Source: Aquidulcibacter sp.
Lineage (GTDB): Bacteria; Pseudomonadota; Alphaproteobacteria; Caulobacterales; Aquidulcibacteraceae
Length of the DNA stretch: 51,091 bases
Assembly: GCA_027532555.1 (NCBI GenBank)
Contig: JAPZTJ010000046.1
Location: forward strand, 1-51,091
Direction: 5' to 3'
The notes beneath the pieces are model-generated. The model was not told where the DNA came from, did not search any database, and was given only the letters and a program-made list of their open reading frames with translations. The position numbers and the translations under genes are program-made. Positions 8,382-16,857 of the stretch are shown piece by piece; position 1 is the first letter of the stretch, and every line of letters starts with the position of its first letter.

Positions 8382-9253
8382 TGACAAAACCTTGGTCCAG
8401 AAGATCCTTCCTCGAGTGTGCTGCTCTGGCGGCACCAATGGTTCTGCCTTTAGGTGCCGGTGCCAATGCTGCTTCGGGCGATGCAATGACGTCGTCTGCC
8501 AGCTTGGTGGCAACGGAATTGCGTCGCTGGCAGGTACCCGAAGCCAACCAAGCGGCGGCTGTCGATGCTGATTATTTCTACGGGATCGGCAATCGCACGT
8601 TGGTTAAGCACCGCAAATCCGACGGCGTTCGGGTCGCAGAATGGCGGGATAAAGCTGATGGTGCAATCGTGCACTTCAATGCGGGCTATGTCACCAAAAA
8701 CCGGTTGATTTTGGCGCATTCGAACTTCCCCCAATTACCAATGGCAAGCTCGCTAGAGACGTTCGACACCACCACCATGCAACCCGTCGAGACTTATAGT
8801 TTCGGGATACGGCTCGGGTCGTTGACTTGGGCGGTTCGTCATGGCGGCTTTTGGTGGGCATGTTTTGCCAATTATAATGACAAGGGTACGACGCCAGGGT
8901 TTGATCAACGTTGGACCTATCTGGGCCAGTTCGATGACGCATGGCAAATGCGTCAATCGTGGATCTTTCCTCAAGCGGTCGTGGCAACTTGGGGCGTAAG
9001 CTCTAGTTCTGGCGGTGATTGGGGCGACGATGGCTTGCTCTATGTAACCGGCCATGATGCGTCAGAACTTTATGTTCTGAGGCTTCCTAAACAAGGCGTG
9101 GTGCTAGATTATGTCACTAAGATTGCTGTGCCGTTTGAGGGGCAGGGCTGGGCTTGGGACCGAAGCTTGGGCAATGACCGCGTCATCTATGGGATAAGTC
9201 GGAAGCGAAAAGAAATTATTGTTGCCCGCATTCCACCGATTCCTAAGGCCTGA
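8381..9253 (+). CDS. Tat-exported protein of unknown function, coupled to the TonB receptor
   Basis: A 290-residue protein starting at the ATG at 8381, which overlaps the receptor's stop codon (TGATG). The N-terminus carries a clear twin-arginine signal (SRRSFLE, followed by a short Ala/Leu-rich stretch), so it is folded in the cytoplasm and exported, perhaps with a cofactor. The mature part is rich in Trp, Tyr and Gly with repeated short strands (for example YFYGIGNRTLVKHRK, LLYVTGHDASELYVLRL, VIYGISRKRKEIIVARI), suggesting a small beta-propeller. I do not recognise a named family or catalytic motif. The tight coupling suggests it binds or handles the substrate imported by the receptor. Confidence 0.75.
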   Translation: MTKPWSRRSFLECAALAAPMVLPLGAGANAASGDAMTSSASLVATELRRWQVPEANQAAAVDADYFYGIGNRTLVKHRKSDGVRVAEWRDKADGAIVHFNAGYVTKNRLILAHSNFPQLPMASSLETFDTTTMQPVETYSFGIRLGSLTWAVRHGGFWWACFANYNDKGTTPGFDQRWTYLGQFDDAWQMRQSWIFPQAVVATWGVSSSSGGDWGDDGLLYVTGHDASELYVLRLPKQGVVLDYVTKIAVPFEGQGWAWDRSLGNDRVIYGISRKRKEIIVARIPPIPKA

Positions 9254-9464
9254 TATTGGGCCAGATTTTACCTGAGGCCCAATTGCACTGTCGCTTTATT
9301 GTCGATAGATTCTCTTCAGAGCTACAAGTTTTGACCTGATTGGCTCTTAAGTAGCTGAAGGGCCCTTGGTCTTCGTCAGCGCTCGGCTTGTTGATGCCGT
9401 TTTGTCTGGGATTTACCCACATAGTGAATTGAGGCGGCGGGTTGTGGCTTGCGCCAATAACCCA

Positions 9465-9502
9465 GAGCGCAGCTTTGATCCGTGTGCATCAAAGCTGCGC
9501 TC
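9465..9502. terminator. Perfect 15-bp hairpin between convergent genes
   Basis: GAGCGCAGCTTTGAT (9465-9479) and its exact reverse complement (9488-9502) form a 15-bp stem with an 8-base loop, between the 3' ends of the Tat protein gene and the minus-strand TonB receptor. Neither side has a strong T-run, so it may act as a bidirectional transcription barrier or mRNA 3'-end stabiliser rather than a classical terminator. Confidence 0.6.
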
Positions 9503-9542
9503 AAAGTTGATCTTGGTACTCCTTGAGAAAGAGCAGGGGGCT

Positions 9543-12239
9543 TTAGTAACGCACCCGCACCCCAAACATGAACCGGCGGCCAAAATACTCTAGCTCATAG
9601 GGTTGCGCTAGAGTCCCTTGATAACGCAATCCGCGCTCATTGGTGAGATTGTTGATATCTGCGTAGAGGGTCACATGGTCAGTCAATTGATACCGGCCTG
9701 AGAATTCTACGCGCTGTTGGGCATCCCAGGATAAGTCACCCGCTGCTGCACCTGGCGAGATTTCATCGAGCCATTCCGTGCGGTGCTGCCAAGCCAAGCG
9801 CAGGGAGAAGCCATACTTTTCATAAAAGATAGCGGCTTGAGTAATCCGATCCGAGGTGCCGGTGAACGCACTCTTGCGGCCACTGCCAATATCGAATTCA
9901 CCATCAAGAAACGCGACACTGGCCTGAACGCCTAAGCCAGACAAGGCACCGGGCAAGAAGGTGAAGGGGTGGTTGTAGGCAAACTCCACGCCTTGAAGAT
10001 AACCGTCGCCGCCATTCAATGTTGTGTTGTAGGTATAGCTTGACCGATCTACGCCGTTGGAGTTGAACCGGCCATCGCCAACCAATTCTGAGGCGTCAAA
10101 CAAGACATCTTTCACGTTGCGATAAAAGTAAGACGCCGAGAGAAGTGAGGCTGGCGCAAAGTACCATTCCGCACTTAAGTCGCCACCAATCGCGCTCTCT
10201 GCCTTCAAGTTTGGATTGCCCCCGGTGATCGATTGTACGCCCGCGACATCAATAATCGACACAGTGGCGCGTTGATCGGTGAAGCTTGGACGGGCTGCAC
10301 CACTGATCAGAGCGGCGCGAAGTTTTACGTCATCCGAGAAGTCATACGTATAATGCAGGCTTGGCATATATTGCATATCATCGCTGGACAAGGATAGTGG
10401 GACCAAGGACGTTCCTACTTGGGCCAGACCTTTTGCCGTGACTTCTGATTGCTCCACCCGCAAGCCAGCAAGCAAGGTGTGGCGATCCCATTTCCACGTG
10501 TTCTGCACATAAAGTGCAGTGACATCTTCATCGACAGTATTGGCCAGGGCCGGATTGCGGCGTGGCACGGGGAAGGTGCCTCCCGCGCTTGCGTTGGCAA
10601 GTTCAGCTGCAGCAATCACAGCCTCCAATTGTTGGTTGAGGGCTACGTTGTCGATGAAGAATGACTGAAAGCCAACATTAATGCTGCCGATTGCGGACTC
10701 TTGCGTGACAAACGCATAGGGCGTCCAGGGCACGCCTAATTGCTGCGCAGTTGTCCCCAGAATAAGTGTGCCGGCCGTGCCATTGGGTCGCAATACTGCC
10801 CAATTGCCTGGGTCTTCAAAGCTACGTGTATTGTATTGAAAGCCGACTTTAAACTTCGCGTCAGCACCAAGGCTCGACCATTCGCGGGTTAAATCGCCCT
10901 TAGCAAACGTGTCGGTTTGTTCGTTCAACACCCGGAAGAGCGCCAAGACTTCGGTGTTAAACGCGGTTTGGTCCAAGGTGGCACGCGCCGTTGTTCCGCG
11001 ACTTAACACGCCAGTTGGGCTGCGTAAGGTGTCATAGAGGGTGATGCGCGGCGTTCCAGCTTCCCCAGCCGTAAATGTCAAAGAGGGACGCAAGGCTGAA
11101 TTTGACTGCGAGGTTGCGGTTAGAGGAAGATTGGAAACAGATTCTGCTTCAGATGTCCCCAAATCCCAAGATAGGTTCCATCCGCCAATGTCATGCTCGC
11201 CATGCAGGATATAGAGCAAGTTCTTGGTTGCGTAATCACCATCTTCAAAGAGACCGGCGACAGGAACGGCGATCAGATCTCCGCTGGTAGCTGTCCGCGA
11301 ACCTGCAATATTTCCGTTTGCGGCGTTACGGAAGTTAAATGTATATTGGTTGCGCTCTTCAAAATCGAGGAATTCGCTATAAAGTGCGGTAAAGCGGAGC
11401 AAGTTTTGCTCGTTTGGACGCCACTCCAGCTTTCCATTGAGCGCGTTGGTTTCCCGCTTAATGCGGTACTTTGCAAAGCGCACTTCCCGCATCGCACCCG
11501 GATTTGCTTGGGTTGCATCTTTTGGATCAAACCGCGGCTCATAATTGTCGGTATCTTGGATGAAGGTGAATGACGATGCACCCAGCATCACCCCGAACGT
11601 GTCGTTTGCCCACGACAGGCGCAAACCGTAATTGGCGGCTTCTTTTCCAAGGTCGACATAGCCTTGGCCAATATCTAAATTGGCGTGAAGCCCTTGGTTC
11701 GACAAAGGCGAGAAGGTGCGGATGTTTACCCGGCCAGCCAAAGCTTCTGCCGGCATGTCTGGTGTCAGCGTTTTATTGAGTTCGAGTTGCGAAATCACAG
11801 TTGAAGGAACGCTGTCAAACCGGAAGATACGATCCTCGGCACCAAGAATGTTCACGCCATCAAAGGCAACTGTTGTCCAGCGGGCAGGGGCGCCGCGCAC
11901 CTGAATATACCGCTCCTGACCTTGGTCACGCTGGACACCAGTGGCTGGCAGACGGGACAAAGCCGCAGCTGCGGTTTGGTCTGGAAAGCGTCCGATGGTA
12001 TCGGCGGCGATCACATTGACAATGTTGTCTGCTGCACGCTGAACTTGGAGCGACTTGGCAATAGAATCTCTGATCGGCGTCGCGGTCACAACGATAGTCT
12101 CAACCGCCTGCTCGGGCTCTGGTTGCGTAGGGCTTGATTGTCCCATTGCCACATCTGCCAGAAAAAGCGGCAGGATGCTTGCGCTCACAAGCCAAAGGAA
12201 GCGTTGGTTCGCGCGAACACAATTATAATTAGCTGGCAT
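9543..12239 (-). CDS. TonB-dependent receptor (TIGR01782-like), last gene of the aminophosphonate locus
   Basis: An 898-residue receptor. The ATG at 12239 is chosen over a GTG at 12269 because it has an AGGGGA ribosome site at good spacing and starts directly before the signal peptide (...FLADVAMGQ). The plug contains GRFPDQTAAAALSRLP and RYIQVRGAP, characteristic of the TonB-Xanth-Caul receptor group common in Xanthomonas, Caulobacter and sphingomonads. The C-terminus ends in an aromatic residue (GVRVRY). It is on the same strand as, and about 220 bases downstream of, phnX, so it may be co-transcribed or have its own promoter. By position it is a candidate outer-membrane port for the substrate handled by the oxidase and PhnX; that is inference. 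Confidence 0.88.
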   Translation of the reverse strand: MPANYNCVRANQRFLWLVSASILPLFLADVAMGQSSPTQPEPEQAVETIVVTATPIRDSIAKSLQVQRAADNIVNVIAADTIGRFPDQTAAAALSRLPATGVQRDQGQERYIQVRGAPARWTTVAFDGVNILGAEDRIFRFDSVPSTVISQLELNKTLTPDMPAEALAGRVNIRTFSPLSNQGLHANLDIGQGYVDLGKEAANYGLRLSWANDTFGVMLGASSFTFIQDTDNYEPRFDPKDATQANPGAMREVRFAKYRIKRETNALNGKLEWRPNEQNLLRFTALYSEFLDFEERNQYTFNFRNAANGNIAGSRTATSGDLIAVPVAGLFEDGDYATKNLLYILHGEHDIGGWNLSWDLGTSEAESVSNLPLTATSQSNSALRPSLTFTAGEAGTPRITLYDTLRSPTGVLSRGTTARATLDQTAFNTEVLALFRVLNEQTDTFAKGDLTREWSSLGADAKFKVGFQYNTRSFEDPGNWAVLRPNGTAGTLILGTTAQQLGVPWTPYAFVTQESAIGSINVGFQSFFIDNVALNQQLEAVIAAAELANASAGGTFPVPRRNPALANTVDEDVTALYVQNTWKWDRHTLLAGLRVEQSEVTAKGLAQVGTSLVPLSLSSDDMQYMPSLHYTYDFSDDVKLRAALISGAARPSFTDQRATVSIIDVAGVQSITGGNPNLKAESAIGGDLSAEWYFAPASLLSASYFYRNVKDVLFDASELVGDGRFNSNGVDRSSYTYNTTLNGGDGYLQGVEFAYNHPFTFLPGALSGLGVQASVAFLDGEFDIGSGRKSAFTGTSDRITQAAIFYEKYGFSLRLAWQHRTEWLDEISPGAAAGDLSWDAQQRVEFSGRYQLTDHVTLYADINNLTNERGLRYQGTLAQPYELEYFGRRFMFGVRVRY

Positions 12240-12461
12240 ATCTGATCCCCTATGCGTGCCGATAAGCACACCCTCGAGAGGATAGGGGGCGGTTTCTTCG
12301 CTACTTTGACGGAAAAATGAAGTTTCAGTTATCGAATTTCTGAACTTTCGTTGCAGAGTTAGTCTTTTCGATCAAATACATTTGGTATTTGTTCTGATGT
12401 CTTACAGGAGAGCGTTTCGGCTCGGGCTTGTCGCGCGCAAAAGCCTGACGACCCCGCTAGA

Positions 12462-13307
12462 CTAGCCCGTCACAGAGTGATGGAGAAGCGACGGTGCAGC
12501 CCCTGGCGTCAGGCCTTTAGCGATAGCGGCTTCGATGGATCCCAGTACTCCCGGCAAGTCAGCGATGGTGGCGATGACAAAATCGGCACCCGCTTCGACA
12601 AAATCAACAGAGGCTGACTTTAGCATTTCGGCTCGTGTCGTTGGATCAAGTGCGTCATAAGCTGCTTCATCAAGACCAAGGGCATTGCCAGACCCTGCTA
12701 ATCCAACCGTCCACATCCCCGCCTCGCGACCTGCAATTATACCAACAGGGGCATCATCAACCGCAACACAAGTCCGCGCAGGCCAGACACCGAGATTGAT
12801 CATGGCTTGCCACAACATGAGCGGGGCAGGTCTGCCCTCGCTGGTATCGCCAGCGCATAAAATGGTTTGGGGGTGATAGCCTTGGTCGGCGGCCAGCCGC
12901 ACAACTTCCGCCATCATGGTGTGCGTGTAGCCTGTGGATGATCCAATTTTGATGCCAGAGGCGATGAGACCTTCAAATACCGCCTTGGCTCCGGGGATTA
13001 ATTTGCTCGCCTTGGCTGCTTCGCGCGCCATGGCTGGCTCTAGTTCGATCATGAGAGCGTCTGCCTCAGCCTCCCCCGGGTGGGAGCCTTTGGCTTTGAT
13101 CCAACGCGAGCTCACCTCTTCATCGGCAAACATGGACATCACGTGGTCGCGCTTGGCTTTACCCATGTGCGCGCGCACCGAAGCCTCGCTTACTTCAACG
13201 CCACAGACGCGGAATGCTGACTGCATCGCCATCACTGGTGCGCGTGAGCCAAAGTCCACCATGGTGCCAGCCCAGTCGAAAAACACGGCTTTGATTTGGT
13301 TCTTCAT
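12462..13307 (-). CDS. phnX: Phosphonoacetaldehyde hydrolase (phosphonatase)
   Basis: A 281-residue HAD-superfamily enzyme that cleaves the C-P bond of phosphonoacetaldehyde to acetaldehyde and phosphate. The N-terminal FFDWAGT carries the nucleophile Asp11. The cap-domain segment AHMGKAKRDHV aligns with the Met-Gly-x-x-Lys-x-Asp-His region of known PhnX, placing the Schiff-base lysine at Lys52 and the helper His at 55. AVDDAPVGI supplies the later HAD acidic motif. Length matches the family (about 265-280). Its ATG overlaps the stop codon of the upstream FAD oxidase by four bases (ATGA), so the two are translated together. Together they give a route from an aminophosphonate to usable phosphate. 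Confidence 0.93.
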   Translation of the reverse strand: MKNQIKAVFFDWAGTMVDFGSRAPVMAMQSAFRVCGVEVSEASVRAHMGKAKRDHVMSMFADEEVSSRWIKAKGSHPGEAEADALMIELEPAMAREAAKASKLIPGAKAVFEGLIASGIKIGSSTGYTHTMMAEVVRLAADQGYHPQTILCAGDTSEGRPAPLMLWQAMINLGVWPARTCVAVDDAPVGIIAGREAGMWTVGLAGSGNALGLDEAAYDALDPTTRAEMLKSASVDFVEAGADFVIATIADLPGVLGSIEAAIAKGLTPGAAPSLLHHSVTG

Positions 13308-14434
13308 TGTAATGCCTCCCGAACAACGCGCTCGCCAATTGCGAACGCCGTTGACATCCCCGCCCCACTGGTCACGACACTTAAGCGCACCTCGGGTTCA
13401 GGCGTTTCGACAAACCATTGCTGGTCAGAAGATGATGCATAGGTGCCGACCCAGCGTTCGATGACGGGCGGAACCGTGCCCGCAAATACGCTGGCAAATT
13501 CGTCCAAAATCAAATTCTCAAAGTCGATCCTCGCAAACGGATTTTCAGCCTGCCCATAGACATGACTATCGCCCACAACCAAGGAGCCATCGCCGCTTTG
13601 AACCGCGATCAGATGTACGCCCGCAGCCAAATGCGCGCTCTGCTCTGCATGCAATTTTGCCGCGAGAGCCTCGATTCCAGGTAATTGCGAATAGCCGCGA
13701 TACCGCAGCAAACCGAGGTCTGACATAAAGGCGTGGGGCAATTGATAGCCTGGGGCCGCCAAACGCAACATCTGAAGTGTGCATCGCGTCACCCCACGCT
13801 GCGCCATCACATCGGGGTATAGGGTTGAAAGATCATCGCCTGGACAAACAAAGACAATGTCGCTCTGAAAGACACCACGCGACGTGGTGACTTTCCCGCC
13901 TTCAATCGCGTGAACGCTGGTGAGGGTTTCAAAGCGGACGCCAAATGCACTTTTGAGCCAAGATGCAATCGCGCTTAATGCCGTTCGGGGCTCCACCCGC
14001 ACTTCATGAGGGCTGACAAGAACACTCTCAAACTGATTGAGGTCTAGTGTTGAATGGCTTCTTTTGAAGGCTTCGCCCGTAACGAGTTCGCATCCTTCGC
14101 CCATTTCGGTTGCCATAAAGGCCTCTAAAACAGCGCTTGCCTCTGGTCGCTTTGCCACCATGGCCAAGCCGCGGTGCAAAATTGGAATTTGGGCAGCTTC
14201 TGCGACTTCAGCCCAGATATCGCGGGCACGTAGCGCTAAGCCCCAAAAATCGCCGCGCTCCTGTCCGGTGATTGTCACAAATCCGAAATTCCGCACGCTA
14301 GCACCCACTGCATGGGGCTGGCGGTCTATAATTGTAACGCTTTTGCCAAGTTTGGCCGCCGCAAGGGCATGGGCTAACCCAACAATCCCCATTCCAACGA
14401 CGATGACATCGCTGGTGCGATCAGAAACAGTCAT
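13304..14434 (-). CDS. FAD-dependent aminophosphonate oxidase, TIGR03364-like (PbfC/PbfD-type)
   Basis: A 376-residue DAO/glycine-oxidase-fold flavoenzyme. The ATG at 14434 has AAGGA seven bases upstream and is followed by the dinucleotide-binding motif VGMGIVGLAHA and an acidic strand end (TIIDR). The sequence fits the TIGR03364 group, which recurs beside phosphonate catabolism genes. Published work on these recurrent FAD enzymes shows that some oxidise N-methyl-2-aminoethylphosphonate, and sometimes 2-aminoethylphosphonate itself, directly to phosphonoacetaldehyde, replacing transaminase PhnW. Here it overlaps phnX by four bases and no phnW is present in the window, which fits that role. 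The exact substrate is inferred. A 179-base gap separates it from the TRAP genes and may hold an internal promoter. Confidence 0.82.
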   Translation of the reverse strand: MTVSDRTSDVIVVGMGIVGLAHALAAAKLGKSVTIIDRQPHAVGASVRNFGFVTITGQERGDFWGLALRARDIWAEVAEAAQIPILHRGLAMVAKRPEASAVLEAFMATEMGEGCELVTGEAFKRSHSTLDLNQFESVLVSPHEVRVEPRTALSAIASWLKSAFGVRFETLTSVHAIEGGKVTTSRGVFQSDIVFVCPGDDLSTLYPDVMAQRGVTRCTLQMLRLAAPGYQLPHAFMSDLGLLRYRGYSQLPGIEALAAKLHAEQSAHLAAGVHLIAVQSGDGSLVVGDSHVYGQAENPFARIDFENLILDEFASVFAGTVPPVIERWVGTYASSSDQQWFVETPEPEVRLSVVTSGAGMSTAFAIGERVVREALQ

Positions 14435-14613
14435 TTCATTGTCCTTAGCGCGTGGATACAATTGCAGGCGTGCATGTAAATGGAACAAGCCTGCGCTTCA
14501 ACATAGCCATTATCAGCAGTCTCCATCCGATAGCCCAACTTATGCGGCTAGAATGGTACATCGGTCGCTAAGTGTTGCCGAGAAAATTAGGAAGACTGTC
14601 GCCACCCCGTTCC

Positions 14614-16191
14614 TTATCGGTACAACAGATTGGGTAGCCACGTTGCCAAGCTTGGGATGAACCAAATCAAGGCAACAGCAAGGAGCTGTAAGCCGATGAA
14701 GGGTATAACGCCGCGATAAATGTCCAAGGTTTTGACTTCTGGCGGGGCTACGCCGCGCAAGTAGAACAGGGCAAAGCCAAATGGTGGGGTCAAGAAGGAC
14801 GTTTGCAAGACCATCGCCATCATCACCGCCAACCAAATCGGATCAGCGCCCATCACAATCAGTGGCACCGCTACCAGTGGCACGACAACAAAACAGATTT
14901 CGATAAAGTCGAGAAAAAATCCTAAGATAAACATGACGACAAATGTGAACAGTAGCGCTCCGGTCAAGCCACCTGGAACAGCTTCAAGCATCCCTTCGAC
15001 CCACTCATCGCCACCAAGCCCCCGGAATACCAAGGTGAATAGCGCCGCACCAATCAGGATCGTAAACACCATCGCATTGATGTCGGCGGTAGATTTTAAT
15101 GCTGGGCCAAGCGACCTCGCCTTGTGCAGGGTCCAAAGTCCTGCGATCACAGCTGCACCCGCAAACAGGCTCAATGTCACCGAAACAATCAACACAAGCT
15201 GGCCCGAGAAACTAGGCTGCGCCGTGAGGCTTGGGATGTCGATAAACAAGCGAAAGGCGACCAAGAGTGCCAACGCGGCAGCACCAACCAATATGACCCG
15301 CACCAGAAAACTGCGCGGCCTGCCTGCGTCTTGTTCGATCCGTTGACCTGCGAGCATGGCGGCCCCCGCAGCGCCAACCGCAGCCCCTTCGGTTGCGGTT
15401 GCAATGCCGGCAAGAATGGAACCGAGAACGGCTAAGATCAGTAATAAGGGGGCCAACAAAGCTTGGATCACCCGCGACAATTTGGGGTACTCGCCGCCTG
15501 CAGCAGGAGCTGCCTTAGGCTGGGTCCAGGCAATGAAGACTTGGTAAAGCAGATAGAGCCCAACTAAAACGAGGCCGGGAATAATCGCCCCAGCAAACAA
15601 ATCACCCACAGAAACGGCTTCGCCGCCTGACTTGCCCATTTCAATCTGCGCGCGCTGATTGGCATTGCCAATGACATCGCCCAGCAAGATCAAAACAATG
15701 GATGGGGGTATGATCTGACCCAGTGTTCCAGATGCCGCGATCGAGCCGGTCGCGATTTTCACATCATAGCCGCGCGCCAACATAGCCGGCAAAGCCAACA
15801 GGCCCATTGTGACCACCGTGGCCCCTACAACACCGGTCGAGGCCGCCAAAAGCGCGCCCACAAGTGTGGTGGAGTACAACAAGCCACCGCGAAATCGCCC
15901 AAATAGGTCACCCATGGTCGTCAATAGGTCTTCGGCAATCCGGGAACGTTCTAAAATCACTCCCATCAACACGAACAGCGGCACCGCAGTGAGCGTCGCA
16001 TTTCCCATTGTGCCAAACACACGTTGGGGGAAGGCGGCAAAGTAAGAGGGTTGAAACACGCCAAGTGCCATGCCCAGAAGCCCGAAAGCCAGAGCCACAC
16101 CTGCCAACGTAAAAGCCACCGGATAACCCATCATCAAAGCGATGATGAGGGTCAGAAACATGGCAATGTCTAAAATCCCGTGCAGGTCCAT
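14614..16191 (-). CDS. TRAP transporter large permease subunit (DctM type)
   Basis: A 525-residue integral membrane protein with at least twelve hydrophobic segments, including the TRAP large-subunit signatures GATVVTMGLLALPAML and SGTLGQIIPPSIVLILLGDVIG. This is the Na+-coupled channel subunit that receives solute from the periplasmic binding protein. It is larger than the usual roughly 430 residues because of extra central segments, as in 2-oxoacid (Tak-type) TRAP permeases. The ATG at 16191 lies three bases after the DctQ stop. P, Q and M are in the standard order on the minus strand and lead into the FAD oxidase-phnX pair. Confidence 0.92.
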   Translation of the reverse strand: MDLHGILDIAMFLTLIIALMMGYPVAFTLAGVALAFGLLGMALGVFQPSYFAAFPQRVFGTMGNATLTAVPLFVLMGVILERSRIAEDLLTTMGDLFGRFRGGLLYSTTLVGALLAASTGVVGATVVTMGLLALPAMLARGYDVKIATGSIAASGTLGQIIPPSIVLILLGDVIGNANQRAQIEMGKSGGEAVSVGDLFAGAIIPGLVLVGLYLLYQVFIAWTQPKAAPAAGGEYPKLSRVIQALLAPLLLILAVLGSILAGIATATEGAAVGAAGAAMLAGQRIEQDAGRPRSFLVRVILVGAAALALLVAFRLFIDIPSLTAQPSFSGQLVLIVSVTLSLFAGAAVIAGLWTLHKARSLGPALKSTADINAMVFTILIGAALFTLVFRGLGGDEWVEGMLEAVPGGLTGALLFTFVVMFILGFFLDFIEICFVVVPLVAVPLIVMGADPIWLAVMMAMVLQTSFLTPPFGFALFYLRGVAPPEVKTLDIYRGVIPFIGLQLLAVALIWFIPSLATWLPNLLYR

Positions 16192-16194
16192 CTG

Positions 16195-16857
16195 TTACGG
16201 CCCCACATGGTGATCTGATGAGGCAGAGTCCAACGCTTCAAGCCCGCGCCAGCGCAGGGCAGCGTGTCCTGCATGGGCCACGCCTGCCATCAGCATGGTG
16301 ACAGCAAAGATTGGCATGGCCGTCTTTAAGAGGAACACAAATGGCAATCCGTCTGTCTCTGGACTCTTCTCGCCGATGCGCCAAGCCAACTCGACAACCG
16401 GGCCGCTATAAATCAGCAATAGCAACATCACCGGGGCCAACAGCAGGCAAAAGCCGATTAGATCCAATAAGGCCTTTGTTCGTTCGCTGACTTGCTCATA
16501 GACAATATCCACTCGAACATGCGCATTCGTAATTAAGGCGACAGGTGCCGCCATCAGAAAGCCAAGTGCGTGGGCATACATCACGGTTTCATTGAGACGG
16601 GTGAAGCTCTCGCCAAAAATATAGCGCAGCAGCACGGTTGTCAGCATTCCAAACGCCAACACAAGCAAGCATACTTGGGCAAAACGGCCGAGCCACGTTG
16701 CGATATCCTCGGCAACCCCATTCAAAACCCGCTGGACTTGCGCCGCAGGCTCACCCCAGATTGCTGTGGCGACTGGCGCAAACAAAAAGGGTGACAATCC
16801 GCCAAGAATGACGACGGCTATCGCCCCAAGGGGCTCGCCTAAAACCTGCGGACTCAT
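16195..16857 (-). CDS. TRAP transporter small permease subunit (DctQ type)
   Basis: A 220-residue inner-membrane protein with about four to five hydrophobic helices. It contains the conserved DctQ-type features: a second helix followed by SFTRLNETVMYAHALGF, and the NAHVRVDIVYE stretch with a conserved His-Val-Arg-Val-Asp. It pairs with DctM to form the transporter. Its ATG overlaps the stop of the upstream binding-protein gene by four bases (ATGA), and the DctM start follows three bases after its own stop, so the three are one translational unit. Confidence 0.9.
   Translation of the reverse strand: MSPQVLGEPLGAIAVVILGGLSPFLFAPVATAIWGEPAAQVQRVLNGVAEDIATWLGRFAQVCLLVLAFGMLTTVLLRYIFGESFTRLNETVMYAHALGFLMAAPVALITNAHVRVDIVYEQVSERTKALLDLIGFCLLLAPVMLLLLIYSGPVVELAWRIGEKSPETDGLPFVFLLKTAMPIFAVTMLMAGVAHAGHAALRWRGLEALDSASSDHHVGP

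Noticed and set aside
14435-14613. Promoter TTGAAG-N17-TACATG in front of the FAD oxidase
   Set aside because: Only about half of the hexamer positions match; not strong enough to list as a feature.
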